In this document: positions 1 through 9,195 of the stretch, piece after piece
Position numbering within the stretch: position 1 is the stretch's first letter
Layout: each line of letters opens with the position of its first letter
DNA from: Pteria penguin
Taxonomy: Eukaryota; Mollusca; Bivalvia; Pterioida; Pteriidae
Reading direction: 5' to 3'
NCBI GenBank assembly: GCA_035048485.1
Contig: CM068586.1
Span: 30,687,349 to 30,751,348 of the forward strand
DNA length: 64,000 nucleotides
Made by a program: the position numbers and the translations under genes
The notes under the pieces: model-generated
What the model was told of the DNA's origin: nothing
What the model saw: only the letters and a program-made list of their open reading frames with translations
Databases searched by the model: none

Positions 1-86
1 ACAAAGATGTTGTTTATATGTGAATAAAAGTGAATATTACGAGATAAAATCTCTTTTCCGGCGCACGGAACTGGTGGCGATGACAG
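1..86 (+). repeat. dispersed repeat, copy 1 (CCGGCGCACGGA core)
   Basis: About 86 bases match 23885-23970 on the same strand with only a handful of differences. The conserved end reads TTTTCCGGCGCACGGAACTG and continues GTGGCGATGACAG. A third, shorter match lies on the other strand at 22037-22072. The similarity may extend before position 1. I see no coding content; it is probably an edge of an unidentified mobile element. Confidence 0.6.
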
Positions 87-317
87 AAATTACATCAGAG
101 AAAGAAAACTACATTCTGAAATCGCACGTGTAATAAAATGCAAATATAGAAGAATTGTAAGAATACATTGGGTCAACACAATATTTTTTATAATCGAATT
201 AATGGTACTTTGAAAGTCAAGCCTGCACAACAAGCACACAACTATTTGTCATTATGATCAAAGAGCAAGTTTTCAACAACCTAGATAAATATGTCCTTAA
301 TAACACATAACAATTCC

Positions 318-720
318 GAGGCTTCTTGCCACGAAACTACTCTCTCAGGGACAAATTGAGGAGCGTTTGACATTGTCACTGAAGAAGTTCTATGGTCGAT
401 ATAGGGATCTGGTGCAAGTTGAGATGTCCTTTCAAACCGACGCTTTGAGATCTGATCATACAAACTAACCGCCTTAGACTTGTTGCCTCTACTTGATTTG
501 ACGTTATATTTATGCAGACATGTATATAATAATATAATATATAATATATGTATATTTACTTCCTAGACTTGAAAAGGACTTTAGCGACGGGTTTTCATGC
601 AAATAGGCGACGCTTACTCCTCCCCGGTACCTGGTTTCACATCAATTTAAACTGGAGTTCCCATTTGTCAAAATATGACACTATACATGATATTGTCCTT
701 TAATTCCATGGTGTTCGAGA
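318..720 (+). pseudogene. PLE-A reverse transcriptase, C-terminal remnant plus 3' tail
   Basis: The start, read with frame changes, encodes the end of a PLE-A RT: an LLATKLLSQG-like stretch followed by LSLKKFYGRYRDLVQ. This matches the thumb-end sequence of the better copies at 2142-2352 and 13660-13830. After the coding remnant comes the family 3' tail, including the conserved module near 573-670 (GACGGG, then CGACGCTTACTCC, then ACCTGG). The copy is 5'-truncated within the last 60 codons and is not functional. It lies directly upstream of a second PLE-A copy in the same orientation. Confidence 0.75.
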
Positions 721-777
721 TATGACAAAATTGCTAACCAAAGGCTTTATTTTTAGCAATAGTTTGGTTAGGAACAG

Positions 778-1378
778 TCTGATTCCAGCAGTAAGTATAC
801 AGAAAAAGAGATTATCCAAATGTTAAAATTTCTTATAAATAATATTTTTGTGATATTTGGTGAGAAAGTGTTCCAACAGATTGCTGGCATTCCTGTGGGT
901 ACTAATTGCGTGCCTCTTCTGGCCGACATATTTTTTTGTACTCTTACCAAGCAGAAATCATACAGTCTCTGCTCTCTAAAGGCAATAAACAATTAGCATC
1001 TCGGTTCAACTTTACATACAGATACATCGATGATGTTTTGTCGATTAACAACCCTGTATTTGAGGATCACCTCAACATCATATATTCAAAGGAACTCGAA
1101 ATAAAAGATACTACAGAGAGCGCATCTTCTGCTTCATGCCTCGATATACTGCTATCAATTAGTAACGATGGTTCATTAGTAACCTCTCTCTATGACAAAC
1201 ATGACGATTTCAATTTCATTATTACCAACTTCCCTTTTCTGAGTAGCAACATACCTTCCATTTCTCGCATATAGCGTCTTCATTTCGCAACTTATACGCT
1301 ATGCCAGGGTATGCTCTACATACGAAAATTACGTCCTGAGTAACAACATACCTTTCCCTCCCGCATAGAGCGTCTTTT
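778..1378 (+). pseudogene. PLE-A reverse transcriptase palm fragment
   Basis: From about 823 the frame reads IFVIFGEKVFQQIAGIPVG, then TNCVPLLADIF. After a one-base slip it continues through 906-1274 with FTYRYIDDVLSINNP, so the catalytic YIDD box is intact. DDFNFIITNFPFLSSNIPS follows. The MG of the GIPMG box is VG here. The reading ends at a stop near 1274. The stretch 1340-1378 repeats the NNIP..SPA-coding DNA a second time before the PLE-B junction, a small local duplication. The N-terminal half of the protein is absent (5' truncation). Confidence 0.8.
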
Positions 1379-2140
1379 TTCAACAGTATGTATCCAATGG
1401 AATTTCCCATCCTTATTTTTACGGTGATCTCGTATATAAACTAAGGAAAGTAAAAGGCTCCGATAACGTTATTTTATCATGTAATAAAATAATCAAACGT
1501 CTTCTAAATAGACAATGTGATATTGAGATCATCAAAAAGACTATAGGTCTTGTATTTGGCCCCTCTACAGCCTTATGCAGACTTTTACTTGAACGTTGCA
1601 CGCTGACTAACAGGGCGGTGGGGACTATATGACGGGCCTTGTCCAAACCTCTTTCAGAGGAGACATGGTCCTGAACCTCGTCCCCTCTGACTGTTAGTCG
1701 GGACTCCTACAGATCTAGGGTCTTAGCTCGCTTTCAGACTGGCAGAGCACGGTTTATCATGTTGATGTCGCATATATTTTTTATACCATTATGTATTTTA
1801 CAATACCTTACGTGTTTATATTTTTATGACCTCTCAATATGCGATACCTGTTGGCCCTTGTTCTTTACATGGAGGATTATTTATAAATTTTTAAATGTAC
1901 GTCCTTTGATTGTTCTGCTGTTACGGTGAGTGGGAAGGTGGGCCCGTAACCGGTTAACCACACCATTTGTTTGGCTTTTGTCAAATTAAATGACCTTCCT
2001 AAGTCGGTATCGTAATTGCACTACAATCAAATATTTTTGTAATGTGATATATGTTCTAGTATATCATTTATATTCATGTATTGTATAGCTCTATGGTGAC
2101 TTCTGCCACATAACTGACCCAGTAACTCCTCTTTTTTCTT
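1374..2140 (+). mobile_element. 5'-truncated PLE-B insertion 1
   Basis: The coding part, to a TGA near 1630, gives the PLE-B C-terminus: QYVSNGISHPYFYGDLVYKL, then RKVKGSDNVILSCNKI, ending LLERCTLTNRAVGTI. It matches the reverse-strand copy at 28494-28760 almost residue for residue. The 3' tail follows, with the CTAGGGTCTTAGCTCGC stretch, GGTTAACCACACC, and a final CCAGTAACTCCTC plus T-rich end. It interrupts a PLE-A RT gene; PLE-A resumes at 2142 with CACTAATACGCTATGC. It is nearly identical to insertion 2, so both are young or gene-converted. Confidence 0.85.
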
Positions 2141-2141
2141 T

Positions 2142-2352
2142 CACTAATACGCTATGCAAGGGTATGCTCTAAATACGAAAATTTCGTCCTGAGAGCGAGG
2201 CTTCTTGCCACGAAACTACTCTCACAAGGATACATTGAGAAACGTATGATATTGTCACTGAGGAAATTCTATGGTCGATATAGGGATCTAGTGCAATTTC
2301 AGATTCATCTTTCAAGAATGTTAACCGATATTTTGGGACCTGATCATACAAA
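2142..2352 (+). pseudogene. PLE-A reverse transcriptase thumb end (continuation)
   Basis: This continues the RT interrupted at 1378. It reads LIRYARVCSKYENFVLRAR, then LLATKLLSQGYIEKR, LSLRKFYGRYRDLVQF and a terminal DILGPDHTK before a TAA. The match to the ends of the copies at 13640-13835 and 52160-52366 shows that it is the true C-terminus of family A; no endonuclease domain follows. The tail 2353-2581 is untranslated PLE-A 3' sequence. Confidence 0.75.
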
Positions 2353-2581
2353 ATAACCATCTTAACTTTTTGACTATACTTGATTTGACATAATATGTAT
2401 ATATACAGACACTTGTTCAAGTGCGTTTCATACACCGGAATTTCAGTCAGGCAGCATTTCTTGCCTTGAATGGGAAAATTTGACTTCGTGTTCTTGTCTC
2501 CTTCATATGTTCGTGCGTGTATATTTATGTATTTGCCACCTCGACTTGAAAGGTTGTTGCAGGACTTTGACGACGGGTGTT

Positions 2582-3040
2582 AGACTGTTAGTTGGGACTC
2601 CTACAGATCTAGGGTCTTAGCTCGCTTTCAGACTGGCAGAGCACGGTTTATCATGTTGATGTCGCATATATTTTTACACCATTATGTATTTTACAATACC
2701 TTACGTGTTTATATTTTTATGACCTCTCAATATGCGATACCTGTTGACCCGTGTTCTTTACATGGAGGATTATTTATAAATTTTTAAATGTACGTCCTTT
2801 GCTTTGATTGTTCTGCTGTTACGGTGAGTGGGAAGGTGGGCCCGTAAACCGGTTAACCACACCATTTGTTTGGCTTTTGTCAAATTAAATGACCTTCCTA
2901 AGTCGGTATCGTAATTGCACTACAATCAAATATTTTTGTAATGTGATATATGTTCTAGTATATTATTTATATTCATGTATTGTATAGCTCTATGGTGACT
3001 TCTGCCACATAACTGAGCTAGTAACTCCTCTTTTTTTCTT
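2582..3040 (+). mobile_element. 5'-truncated PLE-B insertion 2 (3' tail only)
   Basis: This is non-coding PLE-B 3' tail. It begins GACTGTTAGTTGGGACTCC, corresponding to about 1688 in insertion 1, and runs to the same CTCC plus T-run end. It inserted into the PLE-A 3' module between GACGGGTGTT and GCATGTAACAAGGGG. The uninterrupted module reads nearly the same across that junction at 14040-14060. Confidence 0.85.
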
Positions 3041-3728
3041 GCATGTAACAAGGGGACGCTTACTCCTCCCGGACACCTGATCTCACCTGGAGCTTTTGGG
3101 GGTTCGCATTTGTCTGAATATGACAATATACACGGTATTGTCCTTCTATTCCATGGACTATGAGATACGGTTTACCCTTCGGTACTTCTTCGTTTTTACT
3201 TCAAATCAAGAGCTTGTAACTTCATAAGACATACATATGGGTGCTGTCCTAACATAACATACACGTTAACGCGAAAAGCGGTCACGAGAACTGCTTTAGC
3301 ACACGTGCCGACGAAACGCACTCCTCGCAAATTCGAGTTATCACGATTTATTCCAGATGGAGGAAGTAAAATGTATCTAATTAAATTATCGGAAATGCCG
3401 TCCTATATATGTGTATTAAATGTTATTTTAAAATGACACTTCGAATTAAGGCTTTCATATGTAATATAATAAAGGAAATTACCGCGTAGACATGCAATAA
3501 GGTATTCATGCAAAACTTCGTCAGTATAAAGAAACAAAAATAATTACTTTCTAATTTTAGTTGATTTATTTAATTTTAATTAATTTCTTTATGTATTTAT
3601 TTCTTATTTGTTTATTTATTTATAGTTACTTAATTTATGTATTCATTCCTTATTTATGTATTTCTTCTTATTAATATTATTACTATTATTTAATTCAGCT
3701 ATTTCTTTGTATGATATATGAATATCAT

Positions 3729-3743
3729 AATAATAATAATAAT

Positions 3744-3786
<43 letters not shown>

Positions 3787-3817
3787 TAATAATTATTATT
3801 ATTATTATTATTATTAA

Positions 3818-3869
<52 letters not shown>

Positions 3870-3870
3870 T
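3729..3870. repeat. (TAA)n / (TTA)n microsatellite with a strand switch
   Basis: A run of AAT/TAA triplets turns into ATT/TTA triplets near 3795, so the array is a long imperfect palindrome able to fold on itself. Confidence 0.9.
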
Positions 3871-4076
3871 TCCTAAAATAAGAATAACTTTTATTCTAGT
3901 CCATGTTCGGAAATTGCGTTCAATATTTTTAAAATTCATCCCTTAACTCGTAAGGGTTTTATTTCTAAACATTTTACTTACACATTAATATGTTTTCACA
4001 TTTAAATATACAATGTATATATCGATTCTCCTTCAAATCCTTTTATGCCCACATGTTGATAGAAGTTTCAAGTTGT

Positions 4077-4160
4077 AAGCATGCAAACGTGGCAGTTAAG
4101 CACGTTCACGCGACAGTCAAGCGCGTTAACGCGACATTGAAGCGCATTAATGCGGTCTCG
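4077..4160 (+). repeat. 21-bp tandem repeat, four units
   Basis: Units start at 4077, 4098, 4119 and 4140. Each begins AAGC and carries a variant of ACGTTAACGCGAC. Because 21 is divisible by 3, one frame reads a seven-residue repeat (KHVHATV, KRVNATL, KRINAVS). Related GTTAACGC words continue to about 4215. I do not consider it a gene. Confidence 0.75.
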
Positions 4161-5552
4161 AAATTAAGTTCACGTGGAAATATGCGTTAACGCAATCCTG
4201 CAAACGTTAACGCGATGTTAACATAATGTTACCTCACTGTAGTTTCTGTATATTGAAATAGTTGTAAAAATTATTTGATATTTTCGACTTTTGACATTTC
4301 ATGTCCTCTAAGAACTCTTCTAAACTATATACCTATACATTGATTCAATCTTAAAACATAATACTTTTCTTTTAGTACCTATATTTAATCTAATTCGTAT
4401 TTAAATACCTGTAATTTTACGCAAGTAAGTATACACTTTAATTTCGTTTAATTCTGATAATTGGTACTGCAGTTATCATCAGCGGCCTAGTCATTCAACG
4501 GATGATGAACTTGAAGAGACACTAGGGTCGGTGGGTTTAAAACATATACAATTTACAAATTTGCCCTTTTCGAGTCCACTAAATAAACATCGATCGTAAA
4601 TGAAATAAATTATATATCTCCATCGATAGGACCAAGATATCCCCGCATGAGCAAGAACAGCCGCTAATGAATATCAGCTAATCAAGTACAGTGCGACGTC
4701 ACAAATTCCAACATGAGCAGTAATGAACTCTGGCATGGAAATCCAACATTGAATTGATTTGATGTAGTGGAAGTTTAAGACTTAAGAAAGCTGTCAGAAA
4801 AAAATAAGTTATAGGTAATAAGAAAATAAGCAGTAATGAATAAATGAAAAATAGAATAAATTAATAGATAAAAAAAATAGTTAAAATAAAGCGTCTAATG
4901 CACAGAAGACCTCTTCGTGCACTGATTTCGAAATTTGCTGATAAATCAATACATAGTGTAAATCGACAAAAATCTTACTCTTGATTTAATAATACTGTGT
5001 AATTATTGCTGAAATATTATCTCAATTCAGATTTTTATTATTATATCTTGCATTTGTTCTTAAAATTTTGTTTATTTCACTCTTAAACGTAATGTTTCAT
5101 ATAAGATAGGGACCAAAGTAAAAAAAAACCGACCCTGATACTCATTTTAATAAGGATCATCAACATGTCATCAAAATTAGCTTTCGTTATAAATTTTTTG
5201 TTGATCTTTTCTTTTAATAAACTTGTGTACACGTGTACATTTTTATTAAATATAAAACCATGGAGGAGCTTAAATGTTACCAATTTGCATGTTGTTCCAC
5301 TGCAGATTAGAAAATTGCAATTGGTGTTGAAGATCAAAGGTGTAAAGACCCTAAGTTTAAGCTCAGACAACATGGAAATCCATTCCATGCAGTATATGAC
5401 AAATTAATATTGTACATACACTACCTCAATATCTGAATACTCTATCTTCTTGGTATTTTCTCACATTCAGACTAAATACCTCAATCGTAAACTATCTCAG
5501 TAATACAACTGCTTGTAATGAGTACTACTTGTTTATGAATCTGAGAAAATAC

Positions 5553-5676
5553 TGCTTGTGGACTGGTTCCCACGGCTTACAAGGGCTGGACGCCTCACGA
5601 CATCATCAGATGCTTACCAACAGTTACGGGATGTTTCGGCTTTTCAAAACCATTACACTCTACTGTTGGCGGGCCC
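5553..5676 (-). repeat. R2-like terminal direct repeat, downstream copy
   Basis: On the minus strand it starts GGGCCCGCCAACAGT and ends near CCACAAGCA. It lies 43 bases past the end of the endonuclease reading frame. The pairing words ACCAACAGT/ACTGTTGGC (5616, 5662) and AAGGGCTG/CGGCTTTT (5581, 5637) are the counterparts of perfect complements in the other copy. It is either the element's 3' untranslated region or the 5' start of a truncated next unit in a head-to-tail pair. Confidence 0.8.
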
Positions 5677-5719
5677 ACAGCGAGCATGATGTTGCTTCTC
5701 ACTGCATGTCGTGGGACTT

Positions 5720-6850
5720 CTATTCCCTGACATCTCGAAGTTGATATATCCAGCATGAAGCTTTCTCTGCCTCCTCCCTTAGTGACATGACTGCTCTCTT
5801 TCGGGTGTTGCCACGAAGCCCGATTGCTTTTAGCATGGTCCAAACAGAATGGGCTGGGGATCCCGGCACCCCACTTCAACTGGAAATAACCAGGTCTTCC
5901 AGCCACGACTCTGACATGTCTCCTTCAGCTCAAAGTACTTCGAGCTCTTTCTTTCGTGAGCATCATCGCAGCCTTCTTCTCATGGCACTGTAAGCTCAAT
6001 CAGAATGATCTTCTTATTCGCAGACCACAGAACGATGTCCGGACGCTGCATTGTTTGGGCCACATCAAGGAATACTAATCTACGCCTGAGGTCCACCCTC
6101 ATCTGCCATGTTGAGCCGTCTAACAAGCTGTTGCTCTCAAGGGACGTGCGTGCTGTTTCTCCTGCTCTAACAAAATGGATACCTTCGGGTTTGCTTCTAG
6201 ATGTTGGCTTTGCTTTCTTTCGCTCCCTCTCTAGTATGTCCGCTAGGGTACGGAGCACCTGGTCATGTCTCCATCTGTATCGCCCTTGCTGCAGTGCCAA
6301 CTTGCAACCAGACAGGATGTGTGCAAGTGTTCCCCTTGCCCCACATAACTGGCAATCTGGTGTCTCCAAAACGCCCCATTTCAGCAAATTCGAAGGAGAT
6401 GGCAGAACATCGTATACAGATCTCAGGACAAAGGAAATCCGTAAGGGATCCATTCTCCATAGCTCACTCCAGGTAACCCTTCTCTCAGGAACATTCCCTC
6501 TTGTCCATGCCCTTGCTGCCCCAACTCGATTGTCTTTGCCTCTATTAGATCTTTCTCACTTCTACGTACTTCCTCTTGCACCACATCGCGCTTATCTTTG
6601 CCTCTGGCTGACTTCAATTGCTGGAACTTGGTGGTACGCCTAGCCATCTGCGGAGGAAGTTGTTGACACATCTCTCCGTTGCTTCTGCAGTAGAAGTTGA
6701 AATCTCATAGAGCATCATCATCCACATCAATCTGGACAGAACGCCGTGCTGATATTTCCAGGCTTTGTATATGCCAGAAAGACCGGTGTTATCGATCAAC
6801 CTGAGCCATTGGCGTAGCTGGTCTTCGACGTTTTTCTTGTTTCTGTTGTC
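5720..6850 (-). pseudogene. R2-like C-terminal thumb, zinc knuckle and endonuclease
   Basis: From 6850 downward a thumb-like region reads QWLRLIDNTGLSGIYKAW and NNFLRRWLGVPP. After frame slips around 6610-6450 the frame 6453-5980 carries CQLCGARGTLAHILSGC (a CCHC knuckle, about residue 35). It then gives RPDIVLWSANKKIILIELTV, which contains the PD...E-L core of the restriction-like nuclease. The expected VPW reads VP-stop (TGG to TGA) near 5976. Beyond it the same frame continues with FPVEVGCRGSPAHSVWTML and EEAERASCWIYQL to a TAG at 5720-5722, the usual R2-clade ending. Confidence 0.8.
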
Positions 6851-7054
6851 TCCCAAAGAATCGTTGAACCACTTCCCTAGACATTTGATTGGGTTCTGTA
6901 CAATTGATAATATTGTTTCCCCTTACATTTTCAGTGTGAATTTTTCTGTAAGGCGCCCTTTCTTTATCACTAAACATAGGGACTTCTTTGGTTTAAACTC
7001 CATTTTAGCCTATGTCACAGTCTCTTCAAGAGCTCCTAGAACTCATCTCGTTTG

Positions 7055-7945
7055 AACATGGATTGTTATAACCGTCAGGTCATCCATAAACTCTTTGTTG
7101 GTTGGTATATAGCTGCTTGACTGCATCCTAGGTGCTCTTATTTCCCTTTCGGCTGCCTTGATGATGAGGTCCATCCCCATCACAAATAGGATTGGCGAGA
7201 TGGTACAGCCTGTCACAACCCCTCTCTCTCTCTCCAGGTCTTGTCACTTTGTTGTAATGTCATTATAAGTGAACCTCAGCTTGATGTTTCCAAAGTAGCC
7301 GTTGATAATTTTTACCACCTGAGCTGGTATGTGGTAATGGGACATGGCCGTCTTATTTAGCTCGTGTGGAACCAAGTCGTACGCATTTGCTAGGACTAAC
7401 CATATGCACATTAAGTCTCCTTTGTTCTCTTTGGGTTCCCTAATCAATTGGGTTATCACACTAGTGTGCTCTACGCATCCAGAAAAACCAGGGATCCCGC
7501 CTTTCTGGATGGATGTATCAACATACTTGTTCCTTGTCATGTAAGCTGCCATCTGTTTGCCAAGTACCGAAAAGAAGATCTTCACCTCCACGTTGAGCAG
7601 CGAGATGATTCTGAACTGTTTGACGGACGAGGGGTCTTTCTCTTTCGGTACAAAGCACCCCTCGGCTCGCCTCCAGCTCGTCGGTACTACTACTTTCGTC
7701 CATACTTTCTTTAACATTTGCCAAAATATTCTCAACAGTTTAGGGCATTTCTTGTAAACCTTGCATGAGGTACCATTCGGTCCAGGAGCTGATCCAAATC
7801 TTACTTTCTTTACTTTTTCCTGGACCTCTTTCCATGTTGGCTCTTTTACTTCAAATGGTATCGTAGGTTCGCTGGCTGGCTCGATTCTTTCACACTTTCC
7901 TAGTGCCAACTCGTCAGTATGGACTTCTTTCAGGTGTTGTTCCAC
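7055..7945 (-). pseudogene. R2-like reverse transcriptase domain
   Basis: The frame 7945-7244 contains the finger and palm motifs FGSAPGPNG, SVKQFRIISLLNVEVKIFFS and QKGGIPGFSGCVEHTSVI. Motif A reads WLVLANAY, where this clade normally has WLDLANAY, so a catalytic aspartate has become valine. A TGA at the expected tryptophan near 7241 interrupts. The same frame then gives VVTGCTISPILFVMGMDLII (motif B) and KEFMDDLTVIT (motif C, intact). Further in-frame TGA, TAG and TAA occur by 6920. It is clearly a retrotransposon polymerase and inactive. Confidence 0.85.
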
Positions 7946-8211
7946 TTCAATCTTGCTGGATTTTAACGTGCCTGATCTCTCACCCCCTAGAAGATCTTCT
8001 GTGGATTTGTAGGGGTCTCTTATAAACTGATTTCTCCTTTTTGATCTTTTTTCGTTGCCTTTCTTATTTTCTCTGCTGCCCTCAATCTCCTGATCTTGTG
8101 CCTCAGCATATGTTGTAGCTCCTTCCTTCTATTCATCTGGCGCTTGTCGATATTTTTTTCCAGCTCTTTCATTTCAGATCAACATCTCTTTATTTCATTC
8201 TCGCACTTAAT

Positions 8212-8722
8212 TTATGCTGTTTGTCTTGGTGTTATTCTCTTTGGCTCCACTGTACCGAACCTTTCCTTGCTGACATTGTAGACAATGGTGGTAAATGTCT
8301 TCACCTCCTTCTCAATCCCTACCTGCATTGTTGTTTGGATTATGCTCGACGACTCACTATACAGACCTTTCCATGTCTTCTCGGCGTCCATACGTGGCCA
8401 ATTGACACGTACTCGTTTGGCTTTTGCTGATGTTTCCTCAGCTTCCAGAAACACCTAGGCTCAAAGTGCTGTCACTAATCGAGTCAGTAGCTAAGAGATT
8501 CCCAGTGCTGTGGTGTGACTCCTGACTAGGTTCCTCCAACGACTCACTAGAACTCGGCATAATGCTCTGCTCTGTGCGCTGCGACTGGTTCAGTTTGTGA
8601 CCACACCTTTTACGCAGGCCATTGAGGTTTTTGCAGACCTTTCCGCATCCACATCTCACTTCCGCTGGTTCGCCATAGAGAGTTGTTTGTACTAATCTTC
8701 TCACATCCGTAGGGCGTTCCAA
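8212..8722 (-). pseudogene. R2-like N-terminal zinc-finger region
   Basis: The frame starting near 8722 reads LVQTTLYGEPAEVRCGCGKV, followed by CKNLNGLRKRCGHKL. This resembles the C-x-C-G-K-x-C-x-N-x-x-G-L finger of R2-type proteins, but the distal His/Cys are disturbed, probably by a frame slip. A shifted frame (8454-8212) gives RVNWPRMDAEKTW, the linker before the RT. No promoter or intact initiator could be assigned. Sequence from 8723 to 9071 would be the 5' untranslated region. Confidence 0.65.
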
Positions 8723-9071
8723 TGTCGTTGCCGTTTGGTCAACCGTAGTGAGTCTCTCATCCCCCCTCTCGGGACACTCTGGGGTTGTTGATTATCTTTG
8801 GGCGACGTAGCAAGTGATTGGTGTCCTCTCGCGAAGACTGTACACCGGGCTGCTAACCCGCTGTACCCTGCACCAGTCTGTTACTGGTTGTCATCTGTCT
8901 CTCAGGCGTCACTGGTCTTCCCAAGTTGGCATTCAACCTTTTCTGGAAGTCACTGGTTCCCCAGGGAAATGATGAGTACTTACAGATAATATTTTTTCTG
9001 CTTCTTACTGGTCAGACTCTGAATATCTGACTTCTGGAATTGTCACCCATGTCAATGGACGCTTTGTTGCC

Positions 9072-9195
9072 TGCTTGTGGACTGGTTCCCATGGATTACA
9101 AGGGCCGGACGTCTCACGATATCATCAGATGGTTACCAACAGTCAAGGGATGTTTCGGCCCTTTAAAACCATTACACTATACTGTTGGTGGGCCC
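9072..9195 (-). repeat. R2-like terminal direct repeat, upstream copy
   Basis: Roughly 88 percent identical to 5553-5676. ACCAACAGT (9135-9143) is exactly complementary to ACTGTTGGT (9181-9189), and AAGGGCCG (9100-9107) to CGGCCCTT (9156-9163). The two pairings cross each other, so the RNA could form a pseudoknot. R2-clade elements are known to carry an HDV-like ribozyme at the 5' end, which is where this block sits, but I cannot show the ribozyme fold. Confidence 0.75.

Larger units (their letters stand above)
778..3195 (+). mobile_element. PLE-A element broken by two PLE-B insertions
   Basis: Reading along the plus strand, PLE-A sequence runs 778-1378, resumes at 2142-2581 and resumes again at 3041-3195. 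The interruptions are two 5'-truncated PLE-B copies in the same orientation. The joined PLE-A order is RT palm, thumb end, 3' untranslated tail, then the CGCTTACTCC-type module and an end resembling 14100-14195. The second insertion splits the 3' module just after GACGGGTGTT. Compare the uninterrupted module at 14036-14125. The whole is a nested, non-functional composite. Confidence 0.8.
3196..5552. other. AT-rich non-coding stretch
   Basis: Apart from the microsatellite at 3729-3870 and the 21-bp repeat at 4077-4160, I see no gene, RT fragment or SINE. The open frames near 5083-5407 lie opposite one another in AT-rich sequence and match nothing I recognise. Confidence 0.5.
5553..9195 (-). 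mobile_element. R2-superfamily LINE with 124-bp terminal direct repeats
   Basis: The minus strand encodes, in order, an N-terminal cysteine-rich zinc-finger region (about 8722-8438), a basic linker, an RT domain with motif FMDD (7945-7055), a thumb region, a CCHC zinc knuckle and a PD-(D/E)XK restriction-like endonuclease (6453-5720). This order is diagnostic of R2/NeSL-type LINEs. Near-identical 124-bp blocks flank it at 5553-5676 and 9072-9195 in the same orientation. The element is dead: several in-frame stops, frame slips and a lost catalytic aspartate. No rDNA or spliced-leader target was recognised at either edge. Confidence 0.85.

Noticed and set aside
281..463. Minus-strand small protein at the window start
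   Set aside because: It lies opposite a recognisable PLE-A RT remnant on the plus strand.
5553..5676. Hammerhead ribozyme, because CTGATGA and CGAAAC both occur on the minus strand in both R2-like end repeats
   Set aside because: The order is permuted and about 15 bases separate CTGATGA from the strand that would form stem II, so the standard core cannot form.
5980..6671. Plus-strand protein frames opposite the R2-like endonuclease
   Set aside because: They are shadows of the minus-strand R2-like coding sequence, which has clear motifs.
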